A DNA stretch of 64,000 nt from NCBI GenBank assembly GCA_036023115.1, contig JAYKKT010000047.1:2472501-2536500 (forward strand). Direction: 5' to 3'. The position numbers and the translations under genes are program-made. The DNA is from Brasenia schreberi. Its lineage: Eukaryota; Streptophyta; Magnoliopsida; Nymphaeales; Cabombaceae. Each line of letters begins with the position of its first letter. Position 1 is the stretch's first letter. Under the pieces are notes generated by a model. That model had not been told where the DNA came from. It worked only from the letters and a program-made list of their open reading frames with translations, and did not search any database. Shown piece after piece: positions 32,890 to 46,172 of this stretch.

Positions 32890-34695
32890 TCCTTCAGGGC
32901 CACATCCTTCTTTCGTTTTGCTTCTCCCGGTCGTCAAGCCTGCTCGACTCGACTCTTTTCCCTACCCCCGGCCTCTCACTCCGTTGCGTTCTTCCTCTGT
33001 ACCGTCGCTTGAATGAAGACACCTCATCGGCCCGACTTTCCCAAAACCCAACCCACCACTGTCCCAAATCCTTTCTGGGTCCGTCTTTCTCGCGTCGTTT
33101 CAGTCGTAGTGGTCGACGGGGAATAAAGAAATGAATGAACGTTCTTGCGGGAAAATGTAGAATAATTCACCTACCAATACGAAAGCCAATGGTTTAGTCT
33201 CGTAGGTGGACGTATCGAACCGAAATAAGATCTCAAACAAAATGGAAGACCCTCCGTCAGCTGGCCTGAAACTCGCAGAGAGAGAGAGCGAAGGAAATAG
33301 GTAAGAGAATCACTTTTGGCACGCGGAAATCAATCAACCAATGGCTCGCTGCAGCGTGTAAAATCTGCGGAATCTTTTCCATTATACCCTCTCTCTCTTT
33401 TTTTAATTCCTCAAGTAGCAAATCCTCCATTGGAGGCTTCATTTTCGCTATTGCACTCGCTCTTATATAATTGAGAATGTGTCTCCGTCTTTCGTCCCTC
33501 CTCTGCTCCTCGTACTCTAAGCAGGTGTGGTGCGTTCCAAGGTCAAGATCCCCAGTCCTCCCTCTCCTTGGAGTGGAAATTTTATATTTGGGCCAATATC
33601 GTGCCGTGTCAAAAGCAGGTACCACTCAACTTTTTTTAAATATTTTTTGGGTCATCCTTGTGTTGGGCTTTCCTGTTGGGTTGTTCTGTCACTATTTTAT
33701 GGTTGGTTACTGTTTGCGTCAACATTTCAATGAGATTAATTTTTTTAGTCGTATTCACGATAGCATGCTCATCCGTTACTTTTAAGTAGCTTATATTTTG
33801 GGTAATATGGCATAATAAAAATATTTTTCGATTTTTCAGTTCTTTAAAAAAATTAAAATTATATTGATGCCACCTAAAAGCAAGAAGTGGATAAGAGTAA
33901 ACAAAGGTCCATTTGGGGTAAAATTCAGTTTTCTTATATATATATCACATAAAAGAGAGAGAGAGTCTCAAAACTTTTACCCACACGTTCACTGTATTAA
34001 TAGTTGAGATATAAGACAAATGACACGAAAACCTAAAACCAATCTATGTTAAACGGATATGGTACTGGTACCTGAGAACGGGGTACGAGAATTTCATACA
34101 AATGTAAGGTACGAGTACATCATTGAAAATATAAAAAATCAAATATACAATATATATATATAATTAAATAAACATGATAATCCGTAATTGACAACATAAT
34201 ATAAGAAGATGATAAATTTAAGCTAATAAATATAACTCAAATAACAATTATAGTATATTAAAACAAGAAAGTTTGATCAAATAACATTTTCAATTTTATA
34301 CATATGACATCAAAATTCAGCAGTCTCAACTTCGGTCTCTACATATGTGAAAACAATTTCAAGGAGAATTATATGTATATATATATATATATATATGTAA
34401 ATCTGAGTCGCAGCATCTTCCCATCGTACATAAGTTACAAAAGAAACTGAAGATGCTTGAGCAGTCAAAGCATCAATTAAACCTCCAAGTTCTACAAGGG
34501 CAATCGACAATGAAGATGCCACCTTACAACCACAAACTTTTTGGGTATTCTCCATTATCACTTTAGCCAAGATGTCATTTTTTCCCTCTTTGACAGCAAA
34601 TTACACGAAGGAAAAGAAAGAGAATAAGATCCAATCGCCACTTAATTAGTTGTAGACAAACAAGAAGCTGAAAATCAGCTCTAACATATAACAGG
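32888..34695. other. Gene-free or unresolved stretch
   Basis: The 32890-33640 part is less AT-rich, with short frames on both strands. One minus-strand frame (33257-33440: MKPPMEDLLLEELKKEREGI...) could be a first exon, but no continuation was found. The 33830-33940 part resembles half of the MITE family of 13.5-14.7 kb. A minus frame at 34390-34555 (VCGCKVASSLSIALVELGGL) has no recognised family. Confidence 0.4.
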
Positions 34696-34987
34696 GCCGT
34701 ACGTAAGTCAATGCAAAACACTGAGGGTAGTAAAAACAATAGGTTGAGAGATCTCATCGATCTCTTCCTTCAGAGAGTTCGTGTTTACATGTAACGCTGT
34801 TCATTTTTGTCTCATCAACAAGCTGCGACCAGATAATCCAAATCCTATCTTCACAATTAAACTTTTGAAAGATTCTTCTTTTCATTTAACAATAGGAACT
34901 CTAGCTTGTTCAAGTGAAGTTAGTTTCCAAATGCAATCTTCAGCATGTACACTAACATGGCCCTACGTAAGTCAATGCAAAACACTG
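34696..34987. repeat. 28-base direct repeat pair, 264 bases apart
   Basis: 'tacgtaagtcaatgcaaaac' with flanks matches at 27 of 28 bases between 34696-34723 and 34960-34987. The DNA between is not recognised. Confidence 0.8.
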
Positions 34988-37539
34988 TAGATAATCACAC
35001 AAACCCATACAAGCTGAGCGACTTGAGGCCCTTGCCAAAGTACATCTATGGCACCAAACACCACACGAGCCGAGGAACGCTTCCTATTTCCGAATCGAGG
35101 CAAACTTTAAGCATCTCGTCTCATTTCACAGCACAGATATAACCATGTCTCCGGCATCACCAACCGTGAACATATTTACTCAGCCCCAAGCCAGATTAGA
35201 GAAGAACTTTGAATCAACAGCAAAAAGACATGAACCTGCTCTTGAAGAGTTAAAAAATGAGTCGGCATCGAGATAATGGTGCCTAAGAATATACACTTTG
35301 AGCCCCACTTAGTGTGGGAAAGTCTAAGTTTTGGTTATAGTTGGATTTTATTTATTCTAAACTCACACACACACACACACTGCCTTTTGAACAAAATCCC
35401 TGCATCATTCAGGAAGCAACACAAAGAAAACACACCAACATTACACTAAAAAACCGATGGGAAATTTGCCAAAATTATATGATGATCAACATCTTCAGAT
35501 TTCCACATAGCAAAATCAATATTATAATTGAGCAATCTCTCATAAATATGGTCCATCAAAAGAGAATATCCAACAACAGTATAACCAACTCTTAACAATA
35601 GAACTCACAAACTGAAAAGGTATTCAGAGTTCGTAATTGGCTAGGGTGCACAGAAGTAAAATACACCCAACCATTGGATAACCTCAAATGAGCTACCAAA
35701 AAGTTTCTGAATATTCATCCAGTGACACGAAGGAAAAACAGAAAGACGGGGTTTTGGGGCATCAGACAGTGTATCTAACGCGTGAAGATTTCTCCCTTAT
35801 GGCATCGTCGTGCAGAAGGTACCATCCAATTAGACAATTGGACAACGAGTGAAGGACAAGCAGGTAACAACTTCCGTGAAAATTGAAAACAATCTTCTCA
35901 GTAGTATCAAAATGATCTCTTTCCATTTCCGGCCAATGCTCATCTGTACAAGATAATATAAGAGAAGTGACAAAGTGCAAAGTATAAAAAGTGATATGCC
36001 TAAGCATGCAATGAACTAGATGGAGCTCTGTAATATAAGATCCTCATTACTTTGTAGTGCAGAAAATACAGATGTACTTGAATTAAACGATAAATCACTA
36101 ATTTTTTATTGCTTTACACATGAGCAGTTTGCCATATGGGTCTAAGCTGATCCAAGGAGTCTTGGTCCCAAATATACAGCTCAGGCACATTGCTGAGCTT
36201 GCTCTAAAGTTGAAACTCAGCATATGTCCAGCTTGAACCCAAAGCCCAGCCAGATTCTAAGTGGACCAGGCAACAGGGAGGGCCAATGGATTTGATCCCG
36301 ACAACTCTGCTATTCGGTAAATGTCTTAAATAAATACCTGTCCAAGCATATCTTTTGTGAAGCAGGTCCTCATAGCACATATTCACTCATTCGGTGGTGA
36401 ACTTGTATGGGCATTAAGACATCTACAAACCTTACCAGGTCCAGTTGCTTGACAAGCTTAGCCGCAACAATTTTGGGTTTTATCAAACCACGCTCCATCA
36501 TTGAGAAACCTGGGATGAATCAGCTTCTTTTCAACCCTTTCAAACTTGTCGTGGCCTAACCTCTTAAAATCTATGACTGCCATAAGAACCCTAAGAATAT
36601 CTAGCTCTAGAAACCTATGTTAGTAAAGAACGCATACTGATCTTTCCAAGGAGTACCAATGCAATGCATGTCATTCAGATACACTTTCTCCACAATTTCT
36701 TGAATAAAAACCAACATTAAAAAAGGCTACTGAACCCCATATAGCTGGGGGTCCAATGCGCAATAAACTGTTTTATTTGACTTGACAAGCAAACAAACCA
36801 AAAAAATTAAAAATCAGAAAAAGTGAAGTTAATGAACAAAAATTAACAAAGTGTAAAAAAATACGAGCAATAACACTAAAACATCATATATAACATCAAG
36901 TCAATCAATCAATCAAGACAGTGAAAGCTAAAAGATTGAATACTGTGCAATACAGGACCAATACACACCGATATGCACAATACAGGCCTATACAGCTCGA
37001 TGAATCGTGCAATATGATATGGATACCTGTATCGCATAACAAGGTACCAATATGTGTATTACATCATACAATATGATATGATACAAATTTTATAACACTC
37101 GTAAAACTATTTTCAAAATTTTAAAAAATATCAAAAAACATTGTAAAAGGACAAGCAAAAGTTGGACAAATTGGAGAAAAAACAAAGGAAAACATTGAAC
37201 ATCAAAATATGACATATGACATGAAAAGCACCCTCCAACATCAAGGATTACATTGAAAAAATGTTTAGGGAGAAAGCTACCATATCTGGGAATGCACCAT
37301 CAACAAATTTTATGTCTTGGTTTTCATATTTGGGTGACTCATACAAAGAGTTTTTTAAAAAACACTTCTCAAAAGACTACAAATAACCATGTTTTTACGT
37401 TCGACAGTAAAGACTTCAAGTAAATGAGATTGAAAGTTTAGAAACTAAAGATTTCAAAGTACCGAATATAAGCCTTGTATCAAAACTCAATCTAAATTTA
37501 TTTTTCGTTGCTCAAATTTGTGACAATGGTTGTATAGTC
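34988..37539. other. Intergenic DNA with possible isolated exons
   Basis: A LINE-tail-like piece lies at about 35302-35338. On the minus strand, an open block at 35762-35942 follows a good acceptor (cttgtacag) but two frames are open and no family is recognised. 'gtatcg'-type words near 36950-37090 resemble the ends of the hAT family of 27-31 kb. Confidence 0.35.
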
Positions 37540-38955
37540 ATTTTGTCATCGAAAATTGTGTGGTGCAAAATCACCTATCGAAGAACGTGATTGGATAAGG
37601 CAATAGAGAAAGTGAACTATACAAAATGGATAACTTGATTGTACCAAATTTTGAACATTGTGGTGTAATTCATGACACAATTATTTGACACAAAAGATTA
37701 AATCACTTAAATATGAACAAGTTGTGTAATCATGTATTATTTAAAATTAATAAAGATAAAGATTTTGTTTGTGAAGAATGTATTCTTGGAAAATTGTTAT
37801 GCCTTTCGGTAGGAGAAGTTTTATTATAGATAAACCCTTTGAATTAGTTCATTCTGTTGTTTGGGGACCCACTCATATTGTCTCTAAAGTTAGAGTCAGA
37901 TACTATTTGACTTTAGTAGATATACTTGGATATTTTTCTTAAAATATAAATTCAAAGTATTTAGAAGTTTTTTGATATTTCATAGTATGATTAAGAGCCA
38001 ATTTGACATCACTCTTAAAATCTTGAGATTGGATTCCGGGGGTGAATATATCAAAAGAATTTCAAAACTATTTAGAAACACATGAAATTCTATACTAAAA
38101 ATCTTACACAAAAACAACATAACAAAATGGTTTCGCCGAACGAAAAGATAGACATATTATAGAAACTACTATAACTCTCTTTAGTGCCAGTAAGGTACCA
38201 AAATTCTTGTGGGCAGAAGCTACCCTTCTCGCAATTTATCTGATAAATAGAATAAAATGCATCTTCTCAACTTGACAATGTTTCTCCTTTTGAAAAATTG
38301 TTTACACTTACCCCATATTATGAAATTTAGAGTTTTTTGTTGTAGATGTTTTGTTTACATGGATAACAATGATAAATTATGTCCTAGAGCTATAAAGTGT
38401 GTTTTTCTAGGTTACGACATTGACAAAAAGGGTTATAGGTGTTTTGATCCCAAAGAAGATAAACTTTATGACTCTACCATTGAAGATAAAGAAAATATAC
38501 CGTTCTAAATGACTTTTGAAACTTAAAAGATAGTGATAGAAAAAAACCATTGATTTAAGGCAACAAGATGAATACATGGATACAGAAATGAGAGAAAACA
38601 ATAAGTCCCGTGATATTGTAGAGTCTTTTCCTTTACATTACGTTAGAAGATCTAGAAGACAAGAAAATATTAGACTACCATCAAGAATTCAAAGGCCCCT
38701 ACAAAGATTTATATACTTTGAAACCTTTGAACCTCAAAGGAAAATTTTTATTGTCGTCATTTTACAAGTAAAAGAACCCAACTTCCATAATCAAGCCAAA
38801 GATATATGGGAATGGGAAAATGTTAAGGAAGAATAATTAAAAGCTTTAGATAAAGCTCAAACTTGGGATATTGTAACTAAACCTACGTAGAAAAAACTTG
38901 ATAGGTATATAAAGCATAAGCGTGGAGAAAATGAAGAACCAAACTTAATTTAACG
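37540..38955 (+). pseudogene. Decayed Ty1/Copia pol fragment (GAG-pre-integrase, integrase, RT start)
   Basis: Frames broken by stops and shifts read, in order: the HHCC zinc finger HKRLNHLNM...VCEECILGK (about 37690-37800), the integrase core ELVHSVVWGPTHI (37840), LRLDSGGEYI (38020), QNGFAERKDRHIIETTITLF (38120), FLWAEATLLAIYLINRI (38200), KCVFLGYDIDKKGYRCFDP (38395), and the RT start LKALDKAQTWDIVTKP (38840). The first catalytic aspartate of the usual HSDVWGP is replaced (HSVVWGP). RT core, RNase H and LTRs were not found. Confidence 0.85.
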
Positions 38956-39219
38956 AAATAGAAATATGGAAAAGACTTCTTAGATGAATCATGGTTCAAA
39001 TGGACCATATTATGTAGGGTTCACTAACTCATACCTCGACTAGATAGTGAAATTGAAGAGATTGGAGTAGGGTGGTAAATCGAGAGAACATATTGGTTAG
39101 TTGCATTTTTGGAGCATAATGATCATTTAAAATATTAAAAATTTATTAAAAAATATAAAAGACAACTTTATTAAAGTCATGCTCTAAAAATAAAAAGTAA
39201 AAGTACACATAAACGGTTC

Positions 39220-39535
39220 AAAACTGACCCGACAATTCGAACCAAAACTAGAATCAACATCAAACCGCCGCTAAATAGGTTTTATACACACTTTTTAACA
39301 CCTATTCATACAAACTCATTAGTAGCTCAAAAGTAGTGTCCTACCGTTGAGATTGGCAGGGAGTTCAACTCTCAAATAATACATTTGTTATTAAAAATTA
39401 TATATTTCTTAAACGGTTTTAGGGTGGTTCTGAACCAAAACCACCTCAAAACTGACAGTTCTGAAACTAGAACCAAACGGTTCTAAACAACTCCAAACCT
39501 AAAACTGCCGCCAGAACCGAACATGTATAAGTAAG
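39220..39535. mobile_element. Degenerate hAT-like fragment (GGTTC family)
   Basis: Repeated 'gaaccaaaac' and 'aaactgac' words; the right end 'gaaccgaacatgtata' matches the family terminus. Confidence 0.4.
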
Positions 39536-39553
39536 GGTAAGTGCTTAAACGAA

Positions 39554-39697
<144 letters not shown>

Positions 39698-39934
39698 CTT
39701 CAAAGTTTCAACAACTTGAGTTTAAAGTTGAATTCGATTTATAAATTATTGAATTTTAACCCAAAATACTTAATTTCTGTGTCACATGAACTAATCACAT
39801 TCTCAAACTAGCTGGCAACTAAATCCTTAGGCCATATCCAGTTCAAAGATAAGCACAAAGTCTACGCCCTAGGGATTCAACCTAGACCGCCTTTTTGAAC
39901 AGCAGGTCTCCTTGTTAGATCACATAAATTGCTA

Positions 39935-40290
39935 GGAATGGACATTGGGACATGACCCGGGAACCCGACACGATGCCACACGAAAAGTCCACCCCTGAAC
40001 CTGACACGACGCCACACAAAAAATCCACCCCCTTTGTTCACTAAAAGTGACTGCAGATAAAAGAATAGGCCGTGTTCGGTTTAATATTTTTTCGACACAG
40101 CACACAAATCACAAAGTACAGGAACTTTCAGACACGAAGAATGACCTAAAGTGACTATTTTATAAAAGAATTGGGCTCTCTGGGTGGTAGACCTGTTTGG
40201 CACAAACACAAATGACAACACAAAACCGAACACGAAACGTGAAAATACTTCCAGTATCAAGTGCGCACCAAAACTAGACAATGAACACAG
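39935..40290. mobile_element. Degenerate 'acacg'-rich repeat (second hAT-like family)
   Basis: 'cctgacacgacgccacac' occurs here in two related units about 45 bases apart. Related DNA continues at 40960-41045. Confidence 0.4.
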
Positions 40291-41536
40291 CCCTAAAGTC
40301 CATATCGTATAGAATGGCATATCATAAAGAACTTGCCTTTGCAATTTCAGTAACCGTTGACGCCGGAAAATCGAGAAGGGCATATGGCAAGTTCTAGAAG
40401 GTGTAGAATAGAGGGACACCAGTTCGGGCCTACGATACCAAAGAGTCTGGAGGCACGATGCAATATTGGTGACAACGGTCATGCCATACTTAACATTACG
40501 ATACAAAGCCATATCGGTGAGGCGAGTCGGAAGTTATTAAAAGTCATATGCACACAGAACTGGTTTAACTGTTACCTCTTCGAGGGAGGTTTATAAATAA
40601 CAATTGTGATATGTGAAATGAGATCAATCACAATCACAAATTTTTTGTTTCTAGCTTAGTTCTTCACTGCTTTTCAAGGAGTGAATTTAACTTAGCTTTC
40701 CAATGGTTATTCGAATATGACATGATCATGCCTTACGCGTCACATCATCTCCTCGCTCAAGCCTTAAGAGTGACTCATAATGTAATCGAGATAAGCTCAA
40801 TCGAATTCCCAAGAATCCATTACCTTCACATGAAACCTTTTCAATTTAGAACAAAGGTCAAAGTTCTTTAGCACACCCGCATCACACTTCACGTTCTATT
40901 TCAACGGATTCTCATAAGTGCTTTACGAATTGCATCGTTACTTTTGACAACACTAACAAAACCGATACACAAACCAAAACGTCCACCTTATTCTTGACAT
41001 GAATAGCAAATGACACGATAATAACACGACCCTAACATGAAGTTGCTGGTGATTTCAGACAACTGTTGTAATCATGGTCTTGTCACCACATGATTCTGCC
41101 AGGATCCTGTTAAAATGATTGCACAGATGATACTACAAGAGTTTCAATAACTACCTTGGAAATTTCAGACAGACTACGTTTTACCATCTCAAGAAAAAGA
41201 ATTCATCTGACCAAGTGTTAGAATCATCTGCAGAAAACATGAGTCCTGACTCTCAACAGCTTCAATATTTCAGGTCAATTCAGTATTCAGAACAGCTAGT
41301 TATAATATTAGGATTACTACTACCACTTTGATGAACCATAGATTAATCTTTTCCCCTTATGATACAGCAAAATTGGACAACATAATCCACTGATGCAATG
41401 ACTAGTGAGAAACCAACACATCTTCCATGAGATCGTTCAAAATACGATGAAAGGATCTAAGCCCACCTAACTTTGGTATCCAAATTCCAAGAAATACTTT
41501 ACCATTTGGTTACTCGACCATCTTCTAAGATGTAAC
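40291..41536. other. Intergenic DNA downstream of the NPH3-like gene
   Basis: Frames of 80-143 codons at 40081-40596 lie on opposite strands over repeat-like DNA and show no domain. The part just before 41537 probably holds the 3' UTR of the NPH3-like gene. Confidence 0.45.
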
Positions 41537-44500
41537 CTATGACACCGAATGCCTCCCGTTCCTCGATGCTGTGGATTTAGTCTCTGTAGGATTTACAGAG
41601 CTTGGACTTTCAGATGTATCAGAGCTGCTGTTGTCTCCCTTGTCTTTGTTTGACCACAATTTGTCAAAGATCTTCCGGGATTTGAGAATACCCTTCAACT
41701 TGCTGCTTGCTTTGTCCGCATCCTTTGCATCCCCACCATTTCTCTTGTTCTCTCCAATCCTCATAGATGCAAACTCCCCCTTAATCGGCCTCAGCTCTCC
41801 CAATGTCATTGCCGTTGCATCCCACTCATCCTCTGTGTTGGTTGTCACTGATCTCGAACTGCCATGTGACCCTCTATTTCCGGGAGGAAGGAGGCTCCGC
41901 ATTGCACCTGGCATATCCATTGTTCCAAGGTTCCCGGAGCCTCCTGCTCTCACCTGCTCAAAGAAAAGGACTTGAACCACCACTCGCAAGGGAAGCCTAT
42001 CGTTCTGTGCAGCATGCATGCTTGCCTCAGCCGACAATTTCTTGCATTCCATCAATCTGCACAGCTTCTTCTTCTCACTCTTGGTGATTCCAGCATGCTC
42101 CTAAAGATACCAAGTATAGATGAATTAGCACAAAGTCATAAGCGTTATAAGCAAAACCAAGCCTTTTCTCACACCAGGTCCAGTCAGCTGATCTACCTTG
42201 GATCCCACAACATCATGTTTTATGGTTTATTTCAACACCTCGAGCCTTCTTTAGCTTCTTTTATGCTGCACCAATTCTCTGTTTGGGTAAATGTCAGTGT
42301 ATATGTGTGTGTGAGAGAGAGAGTATGTTTGCATGTCCGGTTCTTGTTCATTATGTCAGCTTTTAAGTCCCATTACTCAAACCCTGTTAGAGATCCAGAC
42401 TTTGTTTGTAGCTACCAAAATTTCACCCCTGAAATATCTTCTTGAACTCTACAGATGACTCAAATATCTTTCCAATAATAACTAGCATGTTTTGATTACA
42501 AATAGCATACCTTAAGGTACGTGTCGATCGCTTTATAGAGCCCATCATGAACTGGGCGTGCAGCATCAGGAACCATCCCAGCAAGCTCAACGAACTTAGA
42601 CAAAGGAAGATTGAGATCATGAGCAATCTCAGCAAGGTATCCATCCACAACCTTCGCAACTGCAAGCTTTGAAGCATGAGAAACAGAACCCGAGGCTGTG
42701 CTTTCTTCTGGCAGTACCACATTGTGCACCACCGGGTAGCCAGTTCTAGCACTCTGCTCCTGTATTAAGAACTCATGGATGATATTCTGCACAAGTTCGA
42801 CATCATACATCCCATTCTCATCGCTAGGTGCTGGCATCAAGAGATCAGCAGCACATGCCTCATCCAGATGCATGCCTATTCTCTTCACAAGTTCTCTCTT
42901 TGCCATCTCACTAATATCCAACAAAATTCCTGCTTTCAGAAGCTTGAGCAAGAAGGTACAAGATACGCTTCCTTTTTCTGAAGGCAATAACCAAATTATG
43001 GTTTCAACAAGCGACCGTCTTCTGGTTGTTTCACTTCCGTGGATTTGATCTTTGCCAAAAGCAGGAAGCCTCCGCAGCGCATAAGCTTTAAGTGCCTCGC
43101 CTACCAAGTGACTTGACATCCTTCCCTTTGATTTGATAGCCACAATCACCCGCTTGTAGAAGTCAATCTCAAGGTCACAAAGATCCTCAATCCACCAGTC
43201 TTTAGGAACCGTTATATGTCTTTGCATTCCGTTCCAGTGAGCGTCGGTGCCATTTTCAGATGGAAGTTTTTTTCTATTGTAACTGTAGGACCAGTCAACC
43301 TTCGATGGTTCAATAGATGCCTTGGATGAAATACAATCAACACAGCGAGCCACGACCTTCAGTTCTTCAGACCAGGGACTCAGAGACTTCGTGGCCTGAA
43401 GGACGATAATGGAATCCTTCCAACTCCTGAAGATGGTAGAGTTAAGGAACACTTCAACTTTATAAATCAGGTTGCCTTTCTCGATGGCCTCATGCATTTC
43501 CAAGTACTCGGCAGCACAACGAGCAGCGACAACATTGTAAGCATTTAGCGTGACTGCCATTCCATAACAAAACTTTGCACAAATCTCAAAGGCTGAAGCA
43601 CCACCTGGGATGTCAGGAATGTGTACTTCATCCTGAGTTTCTTGGCTGCTGTTAGACACTAGCTTTTGCAACCGCACACTCTTTGACAGAAGGGGAAACT
43701 GCATCATCCAAGTGAAAAAAAAAAGTCAGCATCCACAAACCAAGGAATCAGTAAACGATCCACGAACGTTTAACACAATCGACAATCTGAAACAATGGTT
43801 TTGACTTGATTTTAGATCAACATAAACTTCATTAGCAATCAAGGGGACTCGCTATCCTGAAGTGAGTTGCTTGAGTCAATGAGAAGATAAAATTGCAAAA
43901 CCAAGTTTTGGGAGGACCATACCAGAACAGTGATAGATGTACCCATGGACCAACGCCGTATGAAAGGCAAAAGCATGATTTTAGCAAACTGCCATCTTAT
44001 TCAGCAGAATGAAACACAACAAAAGGGGATGTCAAGTAACAGAAAAGAAAAGGCGAAAAGAGCTTGATTTTGCATGAATCAATTTCTCTCGTTCATAGAC
44101 ATGGAAACATATGCAACCACTTTTTTTGGGTAATGATTGATGCCTGGAAAAAGAAAAGGAAAAGGCATGCATGCAATTTTTTTTGTCAAAAAAGAAAGGA
44201 AATGGAAACGAACTTCAGAAAAAGAGAAATGAAAACAACCTATCTAGGGTACACAGAATTCCATGATTTAGAAAATGTGAGTTAATACCTTGTGTAAATA
44301 AAACTTAACATCACCAACATTAACAATCAAGTCAGTAGCCAACTCTGTAGTAACATACCTGCATTTGAAAGAATGGATTGATCAATTCTTTGACAAAGCA
44401 CAAATTACAATGAAAAGAATAGTTCGATGAAAACAAACTGAAAGGTAGCTACAATAAAAGCATACTCTCAGAAAGCAAAATTTTGATATAGCAAGTTAGC

Positions 44501-46172
44501 AACAAACAGCTCATCCTGATAACTTCAGGGAGCAAGCGGGCAAGAGTTTCCAAGTTCCATATGCCTTTACAGAACAACCAACTAGAATATTGTTTACAGT
44601 AGCATGGGTTTCTAATGCTTCACAAAAGGAAAGTGATTTCGTCAAGCTTCAACGCTTGACATACTTTGCTTCACAGCCACCAAAATTACTGGTTGGTAAG
44701 AATTGCGTATAAATAAAATGCAACTGTCCATTCCTTCAGAAATCCCACCGCATCATGACACAGTTCAGCACTACTACCTATTTCCAGAGCCGTCAACACT
44801 ACCTTGAGCGTGCATGACGTATCGCAATGTGCTAAACTCAAATTGTAAAACTCTTTTCAGAACCTTAGCAGATGTTCAATTCATCTCACATAACACTAAT
44901 AACAAGGTACCCACCACAGCATTTAGATAAGCTTGGCAGAAGATATCCATGAACAAGTTCAGAGTTCAAACCCACCAAAAGTGACAGACATCAACCATTC
45001 CAACCATGAAATTGGTTAAATCAAGATTGATGTGGATGTATCATGTTGTCAGGAATAATTTCCATATCGATCTAACAACAAAACACATCCTCCTTAGGAG
45101 TCATGAGACCATGGTGGCATGGTCTTTAATGGAACTCCTAGAAAGACAAATGAGAAAGTACTACACAAGGTTTCCCTTCAGAAGGAAGAGTCTGACTTGT
45201 AAAACATTCCATTTTCTGCTATTAAGATGCTAGGTGCCAGACTGAAACTTGGTAGAGATGTGCGGCTTTATGACTGTCCACAATAGTAAAATATCTCAAA
45301 AATTCTTTTGTAACGTCCAAAGTTTCAGTGGGAGGCCAAAGCCTAACACACGCACGCAGGTATGCACCCCCAGGAATCGAACTTGCAACCTGAGAGTGGG
45401 CGTCAGAGAACCCTGTCGTCAAGCTAACGCACTCGGTGCATTATGTATTCCTTTTTATCTTATAAAACCCAAACAAAAATTTATTGTTTTCATAAGTTAA
45501 AAATATTGAAGTAATAATCAACCAATATTCATGAAGTGCCTTAGTCGTATAGCACTAAAAACACATATCCTCCATGAGTATGCTGATTCAGAGATGGGAG
45601 AAGAATTGTATTTAGTGTGCAAGTGTCCGACAGTGGTGCGGCACTTGATAGGAGCGTCTATGTGACATAGCATACAAGAAACGGACAAATTTTCCCTGCC
45701 TGTTACCGTATTCTGGCGCCGGGTATTAAAATACAGAAGAAACTCTTGGCCTTCTGCCTTCCAACAAAGCCCGAAAGCTCTATCCATGAATTATTGGCAA
45801 CCTGAACACCTTAAAATTGCACATAATAATGGTCCTCAAACCAAGGACATGCATGCAACCAGAAAGAAGGAAGAATAAGTAAAGAAAAAACAAAAGTTTC
45901 CGCAAACCACTGCATATCATCTAGCGAGAAAATGTTGCTACGGATATGCCCTGTCCACTCAAAAAAATCAAAAACATCTGTTGGTAGAAATAAATCGTGT
46001 AAAACTTCAGAAAGCGTTAGTTTATGCGAGAAAACATCTCTTTTCCTTTCAAAGCAACAAAAAGGAAAGTAAACGATACAGAGAGAAAAGTAAAGCTAAC
46101 AGGCTCTCACCTCGTGTTGCCAGCATCTCTCTGAAAGGAGTCTGGCTTCGATCCAAGTTTCATAAACTTCAT
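41537..46172 (-). CDS. NPH3/RPT2-like (NRL) BTB protein, 4 exons
   Basis: NRL proteins are plant-specific partners of phototropins and CUL3-type ligases, acting at the plasma membrane in blue-light responses or auxin-linked growth. Exons in order are 46172-46111, 44358-44289, 43698-42511 and 42100-41537. All are GT-AG and phases close, giving 627 residues, near the family norm (about 600). Exon 1 gives [20 protein letters not shown]. Exon 2 and the start of exon 3 give the BTB core ([29 protein letters not shown]). The NPH3 domain runs from [18 protein letters not shown] (about 212) through [11 protein letters not shown] (about 431) to the Lys-rich [20 protein letters not shown]. The tail is Ser-rich ([21 protein letters not shown]) and ends in R-H-S-V-S. 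My impression is the RPT2/NCH1 branch, but I cannot confirm it. The 1.75 kb first intron contains a SINE-like copy. Confidence 0.93.
42152..42205 (-). repeat. LINE/SINE tail-like piece in intron 3 of the NPH3-like gene
   Basis: 'aaaaccaagccttttctcac' plus a 'ggatcc' end resembles the tails at 12115 and 12538. Confidence 0.4.
45358..45440 (-). mobile_element. tRNA-derived SINE-like copy in intron 1 of the NPH3-like gene
   Basis: The minus strand has 'gcgttagcttgacgacagg' and a perfect B box 'caagttcgattcctgg'. The stem regions do not pair as a tRNA. Confidence 0.6.

Noticed and set aside
40081..40596. 143- and 79-codon overlapping frames as a gene
   Set aside because: No recognisable domain, no splice logic, and part of the DNA belongs to a degenerate repeat.
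41571..42087. Plus-strand frames over the NPH3-like last exon
   Set aside because: Antisense shadows; the minus strand carries the conserved tail with correct splicing.
45358..45440. A genuine tRNA gene
   Set aside because: Box A and box B are present but no acceptor or anticodon stems form; SINE-like copies recur elsewhere.
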